A stretch of 64,000 nucleotides of DNA from Tenrec ecaudatus (taxonomy: Eukaryota > Chordata > Mammalia > Afrosoricida > Tenrecidae), in assembly GCF_050624435.1 (NCBI RefSeq), contig NC_134545.1, positions 86,952,063 through 87,016,062 on the forward strand, in the 5' to 3' direction. Of the stretch, positions 22,490 to 34,529 are shown in pieces. The notes beneath the pieces were generated by a model, which was given only the letters and a program-made list of their open reading frames with translations, was not told where the DNA came from and ran no database searches. Numbering within the stretch: the stretch's first letter is position 1; each line of letters starts with the position of its first letter. The position numbers were made by a program, and so were the translations under genes.

Positions 22490-23845
22490 TGGCAGAGGTT
22501 AGGGTCAGTGGGACCAGGTGTCAGAATTGCTGGTATGACTCTCATTGACATTATCCTTTTTAGCACAGACACCTTTTGAGGCCCCAGACTTCTCTTGGTG
22601 TGTGCTCAGCTTGTCATGACAGCAGTCAGATGAGTAAAGCGAGGGAAAGCAGCTGTTGCCTTGTTTTTAACAAGGAGGCAGGCAGAGTCCCTTTCCTCTT
22701 TTCCATCCATGAAACTCGGGGTAAGTGCCAATAGGGTTTCAGAAGAAGCAACCGGTTTGAAATTCAACTTGTAGTTTTGTTTGGGAGGGAAAATAGGAAG
22801 AGTTCATTTGTTTCAACCTTGCTTGCCTCTAGCCACTGTTCTTTGCTCCTAGATGCTGAAGGGATTTTGGACAAGGTTTTGGAAAAGGTGAATGCATTTA
22901 TCTTTTCTCTCCTGGCACCCATTAGAAGGTTGAGCTGCAGACAGAGCAAAATGGGCATTATTTTAGGCTTTCAGTTTTGCTGCAGGAAAACCAGAGATAA
23001 AATGCCCCTCACCAGTTTTGAGGCCTTTGTTCCTTTCTTTTATTCATTGGAGATCTTAAGGACTTAGATGGACAAGCACTCCTGGCTGCCTGTTGGCTGG
23101 CTTTTCATTGCATGCCTCTTCGGGAACACCAGCCTTCTGTTACCGTTGTAGGTTGAGTTGTGAAGGGCTGCCACATGTGCACAGAGAGCAACTGACCTCT
23201 CCTTGTTCCACGCTTATTGAGCAATTATTTACCCACTGTGGAGCTCACATTATTGCTTTGGCTTTCTGGCCTTGTGTGAAATAGGGGCATCCAGGAAGTG
23301 GCCTGATAGACTGTACATCAGAGGACAATAAATTGGCATTTCATTTGGTGGAAAGGCAGGGGCAGATGTAGTGTGGGAGCAAGAATTTTCTGTAGTCAAC
23401 CATGCAGCTTGCTTCCAGGTGTCTTGGAAAGCAGCTTGGGAACAAGAGACTACGTGCAGTTGGGGACAGTAATGGGGAGGAAAAGGATCAAAACAACCCA
23501 ATGTTATCTGTGACTAGACCCGAAGTGGGAAATGTCCTTACAAGAAGAGGGGAAAGATATTTTCCTGACTCTGATGGAAGTTTTTCCACTGATGTTTCTT
23601 CTTTTTAAAGCTATTAATTGGCAAAATAAGTAAATAAATTGAGAGGCTCATGGTAAGTGGTTGCAGAATAAGAAAATTTCATTCTATGCGACCTGGATAA
23701 AATGAAGGTTCATTATTCTATTTGGGCAAATAACAGAGTTAAGAAAACTTGCACCAAAATGATAATAAAATATACACTGAAAACAGCTTGGCCAAGCATT
23801 TATCTTAGAATCTTGAGGCCCATTAAAACAAAATTTAATGAGGGA
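22490..23845. other. Repeat-poor intron 3 segment
   Basis: About 1.3 kb with no recognised transposon. Frames at 22777 and 23093 have no recognisable domain. Possible conserved intronic sequence; no exon signals were recognised. Confidence 0.45.
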
Positions 23846-23849
23846 GTGA

Positions 23850-23977
23850 GTGTGTGTCTGTGTGTGTGTGTGTCTGTGTGTGTGTGTCTGTGTGTGTGTG
23901 TGTGTCTGTGTGAGTGTGTGTGTGTTTGTGTGTCTGTGTGTGTGTGTGTCTGTGTGTGTGTGTGTGTGTGTGTGTAG
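23850..23977. repeat. Compound (TG)n/(TC)(TG)n microsatellite
   Basis: TG dinucleotides over about 125 bases, interrupted at irregular intervals by TC, GA or TT. The apparent Cys/Val-rich reading frame across it is a repeat artefact. Confidence 0.95.
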
Positions 23978-24042
23978 ATCTATATATTGAGATAGTCCTA
24001 TGACTGCTATGCTATGGGTTCAATCTCTCTCTTCCTCTCTCT

Positions 24043-24372
24043 TACTGAGTCAGCTCCACTCATAGTGACCCTATAGAGTGGCCCTGGTGGTGTAGTGGTT
24101 ACTCGTTGGACTGTGATCTGCAGACTGGCTTTCTCGTTCCATAAACAATTACAGTCTTGGAAAGCCACTGGGGATCACGATGAGTCAGCATTGACTCAGT
24201 GGCAGTGAGTTTGGGTTTTTGGTTTGGAGTGATCCTGTAGGGCAAAGTAGAATTGCTCTTGGGGTTTCCAAGACTACAACTTTTTATGGGAATAGAAAGC
24301 CTCATCGTTGTCTCTCAGAATAGCAGTTTTGAACTGCTGAGCTTGCAGTTAGCAGTCTAACCTGTAACCCAT
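24043..24372 (-). repeat. AfroSINE, minus, split by a second AfroSINE
   Basis: The outer reversed SINE starts GAGTCAGCTCCACTCATAG and resumes after the insert with TGATCCTGTAGGGCAAAGTA, AAGCCTCATCG, and TTGCAGTTAGCAGTCTAACC. The target duplication AGTGACCCTATAGAG (24064-24078) is repeated, diverged, at 24228-24242. Confidence 0.85.
24079..24227 (+). repeat. AfroSINE inserted in an AfroSINE
   Basis: Starts GGCCCTGGTGGTGTAGTGG, lacks part of the tRNA-related middle, then ATTACAGTCTTGGAAAGCC, TCAGCATTGACTCAGTGG, and tail GGGTTTTTGGTTT. Confidence 0.85.
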
Positions 24373-24497
24373 GCCAGAGTGGTATTTTTCATTCTCGAGG
24401 TTGCATTCCATAAGTTGGTTGAGATACCATTTTAATGGGTTGTGCAGTAATTTCCCCCCAATTATTTTTCAATAATTTTATGGATAAAAATTGCACA

Positions 24498-25411
24498 TAT
24501 CTTTGTTCTATTAAATTGGTATTCCATGATACTCACCTTTGCAACACAATCACTGAAGACAAATGTGTGCATAAGCAAATGTGAAGCAAGCTGATGGTGC
24601 CGGGCTATCAAAAGAGATAGCGTCTAGGGTCTTAAAGGCTTGAAGGTAAACAAGCAGCCATCTAGCTCAGAAGCAACAAAGCCCATATGGAAGAAGTACA
24701 CCAGCCTGTGTGAACACGAGGTGTAGAAGGGACCAGGTATCAGGCATCAAAGAACAAAAAATCATATCATTGTAAATGAGGGGGAGTGCAGAGTGGAGAC
24801 CCAAAGCCCATCTCTGGGCAACTGTACATCCTCTTACAGAAGGGTTGCGGGGAGGAGACGAGCCAGGCAGGGTACAGTGTAGCAATGATGAAACATACAG
24901 CTTTCCTCTACTTCTTAAATGTCCCCTCCACCCTAACTATCACGATTGCAGTTCTACCTTATTAATCCAGCTAGACCGGAGGATGTACACTGGTACAGAT
25001 AGGAACTGGAAACACAGGGAATCCAGGACAGATGATCCCTTTAGGACCAGTGATGAAAGTGGTGATACCAGGGGAGAGGGTGGAGGGAAGGCCGGGTAGA
25101 AAGATTTAGCCAATTACAAGGGTCTACATATAACCTCCTCCCTGGGGTAGGTAACAACAGAAAAGTGGGTGAGGGGAGATGTCGGATGGTGTAAGACATG
25201 AAAAAATAATAACATAAATTATCAAGGGTTCATGAGGGAGGGGGTGGTCAGGAGGGAGGGGGAAAATGAGCTGATGCCAGGGGCTTAAGTAGAAAGTGAA
25301 TGTTTTGAGAATGATGACGGCAACAAATGTACAAATGTGCTTGACATACAATGGATGTATGTATGGATTGTGATAAGAGTTGTGTGAGCTCCCAATAAAA
25401 TGATTAAAAAG
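24498..25411 (+). repeat. L1 3' UTR copy, single-module form
   Basis: About 0.9 kb of an L1 3' end in plus orientation. It opens with ATTAAATTGGTATTCCATGA, then the roughly 260-base module (GCTATCAAAAGAGATAGC, TCTTAAAGGCTTGAAGG, AGCAACAAAGCCCATATGG), then ATGTACACTGGTACAGATAG, and ends AATAAAATGATTAAAAA. No ORF2 is present. Chance frames cover it. Module copy number is one, unlike the copies at 29837 and 52399. Confidence 0.85.
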
Positions 25412-27145
25412 TTTTTTCACATATATACTTCCATAGTTGTCACTTTCAAAAAGAGTTGTATATACATCATCACAATCAGTCTTAGTGCAGCCTCCTTCCT
25501 CATTATTTGCTTCCCAATTTCCTTCAAACCGCTCTCAACCTCAATAAGGTATTTATTATATCAGTTATTGTCTGTATGCATTTTCTCTGTGCTTCATAAA
25601 CTGGGAAACAGCTGAAACAGTAAAAAACAAAGCCAAAATAAAACTGGGGAAGGGGAAAAGAAGGAAGGAAGAAAGAACCATTTGAAATATGAAAATAAGC
25701 TAGAGGAAAAAGTTTCTGTCTTGGAACAAGTGAGAAGTATTTAAACCTAGAGCAAATTCAGGATGGGTTAAGAAGGAGGTCAAGTGACCAGGTATCATAT
25801 TATATACCATGCTTCCATTCACCATAATCAAGTTTATATCTGTCTGACAATAGACTGCTTAAGTCCCTCAACTATGACCAGAGGGGATCTGCCAGAGACT
25901 TTATCTGAATAGGTACTCTACTGATTGATTTGAATAGGTACTCTACGGATAGATTTTTGGCTCCCACTGTCCTTCATAGCCTTCTACATATTGAGTGTTC
26001 ACAATTTAAGCTCTGATACCTTATCATATTTTGATTTTATAATTTGTCATCTTTGGATCACAAAGGCTGAGGTGCTTCCATGTGGACTTAGGTAACATCA
26101 CACCCAATTTTTTATTATGGAAAAATTTAAGTATATTAAAATTTGAAGTATCTTGTCATAATCACCCATTTCACACTTCCATAGTAAAAATTATAGTATT
26201 TAGCTACATTATTTATTCATATATATGTAGTATGAGTCATTTGAAAATAAGTTGTAGATAGTTTTACTTTTCACTCCTAAATGCCTCAGCATGCATCCTA
26301 AATATTAGGATCTCTACATACTCAGAATCATTATCACACTTTAAAAACTTAACAGTAATTTTCCAGTGGCCTACATTTGGGCTTTGGGTCTCCACTCCGC
26401 TCACCACCACCCCCATTCACAGGGACCTAATTTTCAAAGAGATTTTATATAGTTCCTGCCCTCATGCAATTTATAGACTAGCAGGGGTAATTTGAGCTCT
26501 GAAATTTGTGTGGACAACTGGGGACTAGTTTAAAGTCCACCCAGCAGACCTCAGGAAAATATTCATGTTTTGGTTTGCCGACAGAGACAGTTTTTTCTAG
26601 GATGGTCAGAAAAGTAGCAGCCGTGGTGGTAATTGCCCATCTTACTCTCCACCTTAACCTTGACTGCTTGGCACTGCCCATGGAAATACTGTTTACATGG
26701 AAACCTCATTAGCTGCTTTAAGACCTTGGATGTCTTAAGGCTGGATTAGTCCATTTATCTGGCCTTTAATTAATCTGTGTATCTCAGAACTGTACTGACT
26801 TCAGGTGGACCAACAGGCCAAGAATCCTTGTTGCTTTTTTCTAATCAAATTAAGCTTTTAAAAAAATCTGACCAGGCTTCTGACACAATTGTTAGGATTT
26901 TGAAATCTAGGGACACAAAATAAAAATGTCAGTAATGATTGAACTAAAGTGCTAAATGAATGAGGAAGACCTCTTCTCCAGCCAGGGTCTAATAATGAAT
27001 CCCAGTTTTAAAAGCGAGTATTTTTCAGAAGCAATTGACTGCATTAGCCCAGGACCCATGTGAAGGAAGGAATATTGAAACCTGTGTAACTTTGGACAGG
27101 AACTGACTTGAGACCCAGTAGGATATCCCATCATATATATTGTTT
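25412..27145. other. Intron 3, mostly unique with one old LINE stretch
   Basis: 25412-25540 resembles another LINE 3' end (tentative). A 25-base tandem duplication is at 25907-25956 (GAATAGGTACTCTAC twice). 26120-26400 resembles an old L1M-type 3' UTR in minus orientation (CATTTGAAAATAAGTTGTAG, CCTCAGCATGCATCCTAAAT). The rest is unique. Confidence 0.45.
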
Positions 27146-27357
27146 GGATCCCAGAGAAAACACACTTATTTCCAAGTAGCTCTTGGGAACCTGGGGACCT
27201 TGAGAGAGAATGTCACCTGTCCCTAGAAAAACTGTTCCTGTCATTTTCTTTTTTTTTTTCCCTGTCATTTTCAAGGTCAGGAAAAGGTAGCAAGGCAAAG
27301 AAGCAATTAACAGTGGTTAAGATCTTTCTAAAAGAGAACCTGGAGTGGGTATAGAAT
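27146..27357. repeat. Intron segment duplicated 2.5 kb downstream
   Basis: Starting GGATCCCAGAGAAA and ending GAGTGGGTATAGAAT, this segment is repeated at 29634-29822 with few differences. This copy carries an extra 24 bases (27249-27272) made of a T run and a repeat of CCTGTCATTTTC. Confidence 0.85.
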
Positions 27358-27934
27358 GTCAATGTATTCTACAAAAAGATCTGTGACCTGTCATTTGATT
27401 TATAGCCTATTGTGTTCTTAATTTAGAGTGTGGTTCTGTCTACTTTGCCTCTTCCACCCCCACCCCGAACCCCACCCCCGGGGTATGTGTACATCAGTAA
27501 TATCTGTAACAAAATGTTTTTGTGTGTGTGTGTGTGGCCAGAGTCTGGGGGTAAGGGAGTTAAGGGAAAGTGGATTTCTGTGTTCAGAATCCAAATATGG
27601 TTCTTCAATTCTCTCCAGTAAGCCTGAGCTTAGCATCTCTATCAGGTTCATTTCAGAGGCTGCACAGACTCATTCTATTCCTTCAGTTCTATGAGGGAGC
27701 AAATGAACAGTAGCTACGTTTGGTAGGACTATTTCACATTTGGGAAATAAAAGGTATTGCTAAAGTTCTGAATTATCCTAGGCAGGCTGTAGATTCAAGA
27801 GTCAACAAAAATAGGGTTGTGTCCTGTAGAAGGTAGAGGTTGGGAAATACTAAGGGTAAATAAAAATGCATTGCTACATAATAATAGAAACCTTAAAAAA
27901 ATTAAAAAAAAGAAACCTTTACTAAACAAATATA
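27358..27934. other. Intron 3, no feature recognised
   Basis: Includes a C-rich stretch at 27456-27480 and a short (TG)n at 27521-27535. Frames over it are low-complexity artefacts. Confidence 0.45.
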
Positions 27935-28262
27935 TCAAAATGTGAAGCTATTGTTTCGTGACATATTCTCCATCTATGTCTGTACACTTCCAAAGCAGTG
28001 TTGCCATGTCTCTGACCCTTCCCCAAATTTGAGCACTTCCAGTTAATACCACATCAAACTAGCATTTTTGGCATTTCGAAGAATGTTCTTTGAAAACATT
28101 CTTTGAATTCGGGGAACAAAAATCAGGACTGTAGGATAGATGGGGTAAAGTTCTTAACGCAGTTCTCCTAGAACAGCCTTTGCTACATTTGAAGAATGAG
28201 TGTGTACATTGTTGTGATGGAAAAAAAATTCTTTGGTATAAATTTCCTGGTCTTTTTGTCAC
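27935..28262 (-). pseudogene. Mariner transposase remnant
   Basis: On the minus strand, decayed frames give RTALRTLPHLSYSPDFC, which matches the mariner transposase signature LPHxPYSPDLxP around the third catalytic aspartate, preceded by a stretch resembling the HDNAxxH region (SQQCTHSF) and followed by KCTDIDGEYV near the C-terminus. Stops and frameshifts break it. A DD34D mariner transposase cuts and pastes the element at TA sites; this one is dead and its ends were not found. Confidence 0.65.
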
Positions 28263-28334
28263 TAATGTAATTTAATATATATGTTTATATTTAAAATTAT
28301 TTGTATAGGTCTGTATTTTTATTATTAGTCATTT

Positions 28335-29465
28335 AATTGGGGGCTCTTAGAGCTCTTATAACATCCATTGTGTCAAGCACATTTGTAGATTTGTTTCCAT
28401 CATCCTTTTCAAATTATACTTGAGCCCTTGGTATCAACTCCTCATTTTTTTCCTGCCTCCTCCACCCACCCTCCCTCATGAATCCTTGATAATTTATAAA
28501 TTATTATTTCCATATCTTACTCTGACTGCTGTCTCCCTTCATCCACGTTTCTGTTGTTCGTCACCTTTGTGGGGTGGGGTGGGAGTGGTTATATGTTGGA
28601 CATTGTGATCAGTTTCCCTTGTCTCCCCCCACCTTCCTCTTACCCTCATGATCACTATTCCCATTATTGTTCCTGAGGGGTTTATCTGTCCTGGATTCTG
28701 TGTGTCAAGGGCTCTTATCTGTACCAGTGTACATGCTCTGGTCTAGCTGGATATGGAAGGTAAACTTTGGGTCATAATAGTTGGGGGAAGAAGCATTAAA
28801 GAACTAGAGAAATGTGTATGTTTCATTGGTGCTATACTGCACCCTGACTGGCTAGTCCCTTTCTTGGGACCCTTCTGTGAGGGGATGTTCAATTGTCTAG
28901 AGATGGGCCTTGGGTGTCCATTCCAGGTCACTCCCTACTCCTTTGCATCAATATGATTGTTTGTTCTAGGTCTTCTGATACCTGATCCCATGGACACCTT
29001 ATGATCACACAGACTGGTGTGCTTCTTCCTTGTGGGCTTTGTTGCTTCTCAGCTAGATGGCTGCTTGTTATCTTCAAACCTTTCAGACACCAGATACTGT
29101 ATCTTTTGTTAGCTGGACACCATCAGCTTTCTTCATTACATTTGCATATGCACCCATTGTCTTCAGCGATGGTGTTGGAATTGAAATGTCAGGTTATTAG
29201 AACAAAGTGTTCTTGCACTGAGTAGAGGCCCAATGTTTTTCTGCTACCTTAATATTTAACATATACGTACATAGATCTATACATTTACATATGTATTTAT
29301 ACTTTTATAAATGTCTTTTGCCTCCCAGTTCTTTCCTCTATTTCCTTTTACTTTCCACTTGCCCCACTGTCATGTTCTACTTTCATTCGGTTTTCATTAA
29401 TTCCTTTTGGCTATATTAAATTTAATCAAGCCCTACCAGGCATCCTATGGCCTCCTCGCCATTGA
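28335..29465 (-). repeat. L1 3' UTR copy, minus
   Basis: Reversed L1 3' end beginning TTAATTGGGGGCTCTTAGAG and running through AATCCTTGATAATTTATAAA, CTGTACCAGTGTACATGCTC, and GCTAGATGGCTGCTTGTTA to CCATTGATTTTTAACACC. One copy of the internal module is present. It is more diverged than the copy at 29837. Confidence 0.85.
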
Positions 29466-29617
29466 TTTTTAACACCTTTTCAAATTCCCAGGGATTGTCC
29501 TGTGTCCTTTGAGAAAATATATGAAGATGACAGTCACCATAACCTTTTGAACTGACCTCTCGTCTTGAATTTAACTGGCCCTACAGATCCTTTCAGAAGC
29601 TGCTGTTTGGACTGGAC

Positions 29618-29822
29618 TTTTTTCTTTTTTTTTGGATCCCAGAGAAAGCACACTTACTTCCAAGTATCTCTTGGGAACCTGGGGACCTTGAGAGAGAATA
29701 CCACCTGTCCCTAGAAAAACTATTTCTGTCACTTTCAAGGTCAGGAAAAGGTAGAAAGGCAATGAAACAATTAAACAGTGGTTAAGATCTTTCTAAAAGA
29801 GAACCTAGAGTGGGTATAGAAT
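29618..29822 (-). repeat. Copy of the 27146-27357 segment with poly(T) edge
   Basis: 189 bases (29634-29822) nearly identical to 27146-27357, starting GGATCCCAGAGAAA. A T-rich run at 29618-29633 abuts its left edge, and an L1 3' UTR begins 15 bases to its right. Read on the minus strand the order is L1, segment, poly(A), the layout of an L1 3' transduction or other RNA-mediated copy. This copy lacks the 24-base insert of the other. Confidence 0.75.
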
Positions 29823-29836
29823 AGTGGGTATACATT

Positions 29837-31684
29837 TATAAAACTCTTATCACAATCCATACATATATCAATTGTGTAAAGCACATTTGTACATTTGTTG
29901 ACTACATCATTCTTAAAACATTTGCTCTCCCCTTAAGCCCTTAGCATTGGCTCCTCATTTCGCCCCTCCCTTTCTGCTCCCCACTCCCTCATGAACCATT
30001 GATAATTTATAAATTATTATTGTCATATCTTACACCATCCGACGTCTCCCTTCACCCACTTTTCTGTTGTCCATCCCTGAGGGAGTAGGTAATATGTAGA
30101 TCTTTGTAATCGGTTCCCCCTTTCCACTCCACCCTCCCAGTATCGCCACTCTCAGCATTGGTCCTGAAGGGGTCATCTGTCCTGAATTCCCTGTGTTTCC
30201 AGTTCCTATCTGTACCATTGTACATACTATGTAAGGTAGAATTGGGATCATGATAGTTGGGGTGGGGGCTGGGGGAAAGCATTTAAGAACCAAAGGAAAG
30301 TTGTATGTTTCATTGTTGCTACACTTCACCCTGACTGGTCCATCTCCCCACAACCCTTCTGTAAGGGGATGTCCAGTTGCCTATAAATGGGTCTTGGGTC
30401 CCCAATCTGCACTTCCCCTCATTCACAATGATTTGATTTTTTGTTTTTTGATGTCTGATACATCATCCCATCCCTTCGACACCTTGTGATCACACAGGCC
30501 GACACCTTGTGATCACACAGGCTGGTGTGCTTCTTCCATGTGTGCTTTGTTGCTTCCGAGCTAGATGGCCGCTTCTTTCCTTCAAGCCTTTAAGACCCCA
30601 GACGCTATAGCTCTTTTGATAGATAGCCTGGCACCATCAGCTTTCTTTACCACATTTGCTTATGCACCCATTTGTCTTCAGCAATCATATCGGGGAGGTG
30701 AGCACACAATGATATGATTTTTTGTTCTTTGATGCCTGATAACTGATCCCTTTGACACCTCGTAATCTCACATGCTGGTGTGCTTCTTCCATGTGGGCTT
30801 TGTTGCTTCTGAGCTAAATGGCTGCTTGTTTACCTTTAAGTGTTAAAGACCCCAGATGCTATATCTTTTGAAAGCCGAGCACCATCAGCTTTCTTCACCA
30901 CATTTGCTTATGCACCTGCTTTATCTTCAGTGATTGTGTCCGGAGGTGAGCATCATGGAATGCCACTTTAATAGAAGAAAGTATTCTTGCTTGAAGGAGT
31001 ACTTGAGTGGAGGTCAATTGTCCATCTGCTACCTTAATACTAAACCTATAAATGTATGCACATAAGTCTATTTCCCCATCCTCATATATAAATATATTTA
31101 CATATGTACATGCCTGTATTTAGACTTCTATAAATGCCCTTTGCCACCTAGGTCTTTCCTTTATTTCCTTTTACTTTCCTCTTGTCCCACTATCAGGCTT
31201 AGCCTTCATTTGGGTTTCAGTAATTCCTCTCAGTTACATTACCCTTGATCGTACCCAACCAGGCCTCCTACACCCTCCTCACCACCAATTTGGATCACTG
31301 TTGTTCCCTTGTCCCTGGGTTTGTTAACAGCATTTCCTTTCTCCCCACCTCCCCCTCTCCCATATCCCCCCAAACCATTGGTCTCGTTTTCTCCTCCAGA
31401 TTGTTCATTCAACCTGTCTTATTTAGACAGACCTGTGAAGATAATAACATGCACAAAAACAAGACAGAGCAAGACAAAGCAACAAAAGAAAACAAAACAA
31501 CAAAAAGCCAATGACAAAACCCCCCCAAAAAAACAACAACAAAAAAGAAAAGCCTGTAGTTAGTACAAGGACTGTTTGTTGGCCTTTAGGAGTGTTTTCC
31601 GGTTGAGTCTGATGGGGTGCCAAGCCCTGGCCCCAAAGTCTATTTTTGGTATTCCCTGGGGACTTGGTTGAGGACTTTTGTTTT
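29837..31684 (-). repeat. L1 3' UTR copy, minus, with tandem-duplicated module
   Basis: The longest L1 copy here (about 1.85 kb), reversed. It runs from ATAAAACTCTTATCACAATC through CTGATTCCC-like 3' UTR sequence to GGGGACTTGGTTGAGGAC. The module with CTGGTGTGCTTCTTCCATGT, AGATGGCCGCTTC and CACCATCAGCTTTC occurs twice in tandem: 30424-30704 and 30705-30963. The first copy also has a 22-base tandem duplication (30478-30521). The A-rich stretch with CAAGACAAAGCAACAAAAG is at 31462-31545. No ORF2 reading frame is included. Confidence 0.85.
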
Positions 31685-32196
31685 AAGGCACAGACTAAGA
31701 CAAGTGTATTACTGAGAGAACTTGTCTACGGCCATCCACTGATTGCAGTTATTGTTAGTTGCCATTGAGTTGGTTCCAACTCACAGGGTCTCTGTGTACA
31801 ACAGACCAAAACAGCCCAGTCCTGCATCATCCTCACAATTGTTCTTATGTTTGTGTCCATTTTTACAGCTACTGTGTCAGTCTATTTTTTTGTGGGCGTC
31901 CTCTTTTTGGCTGCCCCTCTTCTTTATCAAGCATGATGTCCTTATCCAGGAACTGATCTTTCCTGACAACATGCCCAAAGCATGTGAGACAAAGTTTCTT
32001 GCCTCTAAGGAGCTTTCCTCTGTACATCTTCCATGACAGATTTGTTCTTATGGAAGTCCATGATATTTTCAAGACTCCTTCACCAGCACCATAATTAAAA
32101 TGCATCTGTTTTTTATTCAATGTCCAGCTTTCACATGCATATGAGACAATCGAGAATACCATGACTTGGATAAGGTGTATCTTAGTTCTCAAAGTA

Positions 32197-32408
32197 ACAT
32201 CCTTGCCTTTCTTTTTTTTTTTTTTTAAATATTCTTATTGGGGCCCTTACATCTCTTATCACAATTTGTTCATTCATCCAGTGTGTCAAACACATTTGCA
32301 TATATGCCGCCATCATCATTTTCAAAGCATTCTCTTTCCATTTGAGCCCCTGATACCAGTTCCCCATTTCTTACCCCTCCCTCCCCTGCCCGCACATCCT
32401 TGCTTTTC
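32197..32408 (-). repeat. L1 3' end inserted in the RTE
   Basis: A reversed L1 3' fragment (32212-32393) with poly(T) at its left edge. The target duplication ACATCCTTGCCTTTC (32197-32211) is repeated with one change at 32394-32408. RTE coding sequence resumes directly after it. Confidence 0.92.
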
Positions 32409-33770
32409 AATACTTTAAAGAGCTCTTGTGCAGCAAATATACCAGGGTGATGAGTTGTTGGATCTCTAGACTGCTACTTCCATGAACATTGATTGTGGAT
32501 CCAAGCAAGACAAAACCCTTGACAACTTCAGTCTTTTCTCCATTTATCATAATGTCACTTACTGGTCCAGCTGTGAGGCTTTTGGTGTTCTTTACAATGC
32601 GTTATAATCCATACTGAAGGCTACAATCCTGATCTTCTTCATCAGCAAGTGCTTCAAGTCCTCCTCACTTTTAACAAGCAAGGTTGTGTCATCGGCATAG
32701 TGCAGGTTGTTAATAAACCTTCCTCCAACCCTGATGCTCCATTTTTCCTTAAATAACCCAGCTTCTCTGATTGTTCAGCATACAGATAGAATAAGTATGG
32801 TGAGAGGATACACATCCTTTTTCTCATTTTAAACCAGGTAGTATTTTTGTTCTGTTAACACAACTGCCTCTTGATCCATGTACAAGTCCTACATGAACGC
32901 AGTGAAATTCTCATTATTCTCAAGGCTATTTGTGGTTTGTTATGTCCACACAGCTGAATGCCTTGGCATAGTCAATAAAACACAAGTAAACATCTTTCTG
33001 GTATCCTCCGTATTCAGCCGAGATCCATCTGACATCAGCAATGCTATTCCTTGTTCCGTGTGCACTGAATTCAGTTAACCTCTGGCAGCTCCCTGTCAAT
33101 ATACTGCTGAAACCACTGTTGGATGATCATCAGCAAAATTTTACTTGTATGTGATATTAATAGTACTGTTTTATAGTTTGAGCATTCAGTTGGGTCACCT
33201 TTCTTTGGCAACAGAATCTCTTTCATTGAGTTGGCCAGGTAGCTGTCTTCCAAATGTCCTAGCATAGACTTGTAAGTGCTTTCTGTGCTTCATCAGCTTG
33301 TTGAAACATTTCAGTTGGCATTCCATCAATTCCTGGAGCCTTGTTTTTGGCTGATGCTTACAGTGCAGCTTGAATTTCTTTTTTCATAATTGGTTCTTGT
33401 TCATTTGCTATCTCCTGAAATGGTGGAATGTAGACTAGTTTTTTTTTATTAATTACAGTGACTCTGTTGATTCATTTTGTCTTTTTGTATGTTTTCATCA
33501 TTCAGCATTTAGCCCATGGAAATTTTCACTGTTGCAACTTGAGATTTGAATTTTTTTCTTCAGCTCTTTCCGTTTACAATGTACTGAGCATGTTCTTCCC
33601 TTTTTGTTTCCTAATTAGTCTTTGCACATTTCATTATAATATTTGACTTTTTCTTTACAAGCTGCACTTTGAAAATTTCTATTCTGCTCTTTCACTTCAT
33701 CATTTCTTCTATTTGCCTTAGCTATTCCACAATTAATAGCAAGTATCAGAGACTCTTCTGACATCCACTT

Positions 33771-34049
33771 TGATCTTTCTTTTAAAAAAAAATTTTATTA
33801 GGGGCTCATACAACTCTTATCACAATCCATACATATACATACATCAATTGTGTAAAGCATATCTGTACATTCTCTGCCTTCATTTTCAAAGCATTTGCTC
33901 TCCTCTTAAGCCCTTTGTATAGGTCCTCTTTTTCCCCCCTCCTTCCCCGTTCCCCCCTCCCTCATGAGCCCTTGATAATTTATAAATTATTATTTTGTCA
34001 TAGCTTGCCCTGTCCTACGTCTCCCTTCACCCACTTTTCTGATCTTTCT
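33771..34049 (-). repeat. L1 3' end inserted in the RTE
   Basis: Reversed L1 3' end of about 259 bases with its A-rich tail on the left. The 10-base duplication TGATCTTTCT is at 33771-33780 and 34040-34049. Confidence 0.9.
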
Positions 34050-34412
34050 CTCTTGTCTTTAATGACCTTTTGCTTTCTTCATGAATGATCATCTTGTTGT
34101 CATTTCATATCTCACTAGGTCTTCTGTCATTACTGTTCAATGCAGCAAATCTATGCTTGAGATGTTCTCAAAACTCAGGTGGGATAGACTCAAGGTGGTA
34201 TTTTGACTTTCATGGACTTGTTTGAATTTTCTTCAGCATCAGTCTGAATTTACATGTGAGTAATTGGTGGTCTGTTCCACAATCAGCCCTTGGCCTTGTG
34301 TTAGCTGCTGATATTGAGCTTCTCCTCTTCTCACAGATGTAGTTAATTTGATTTCTGTGTGTCCCATCTGGAGAAATCCATGTTTATGTTTGCTGTTTGT
34401 GTTATTGAAAAA

Positions 34413-34529
34413 ATATATTTGCTGTGCCTGACACAATGGATGCATGTATGAATTGTGATAAGAGTTGTATGAGCCCCTAATAAAATGATTTTATATATAT
34501 ATATACATACATACATACATATATTTGCT
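34413..34529 (+). repeat. Tiny L1 3' end with (ATAC)n tail inserted in the RTE
   Basis: 95 bases (34424-34518), mostly GACACAATGGATGCATG, AATAAAATGATT and a TATATA/ATAC-rich tail. The 11-base duplication ATATATTTGCT is at 34413-34423 and 34519-34529. Its orientation is opposite to the other two L1 inserts. Confidence 0.92.

Noticed and set aside
23702-23977. Cys/Val repeat protein
   Set aside because: Translation of a TG microsatellite.
31743-32036. 97-codon plus-strand frame over the RTE tail
   Set aside because: Antisense to the RTE coding strand; the real (decayed) coding information is on the minus strand.
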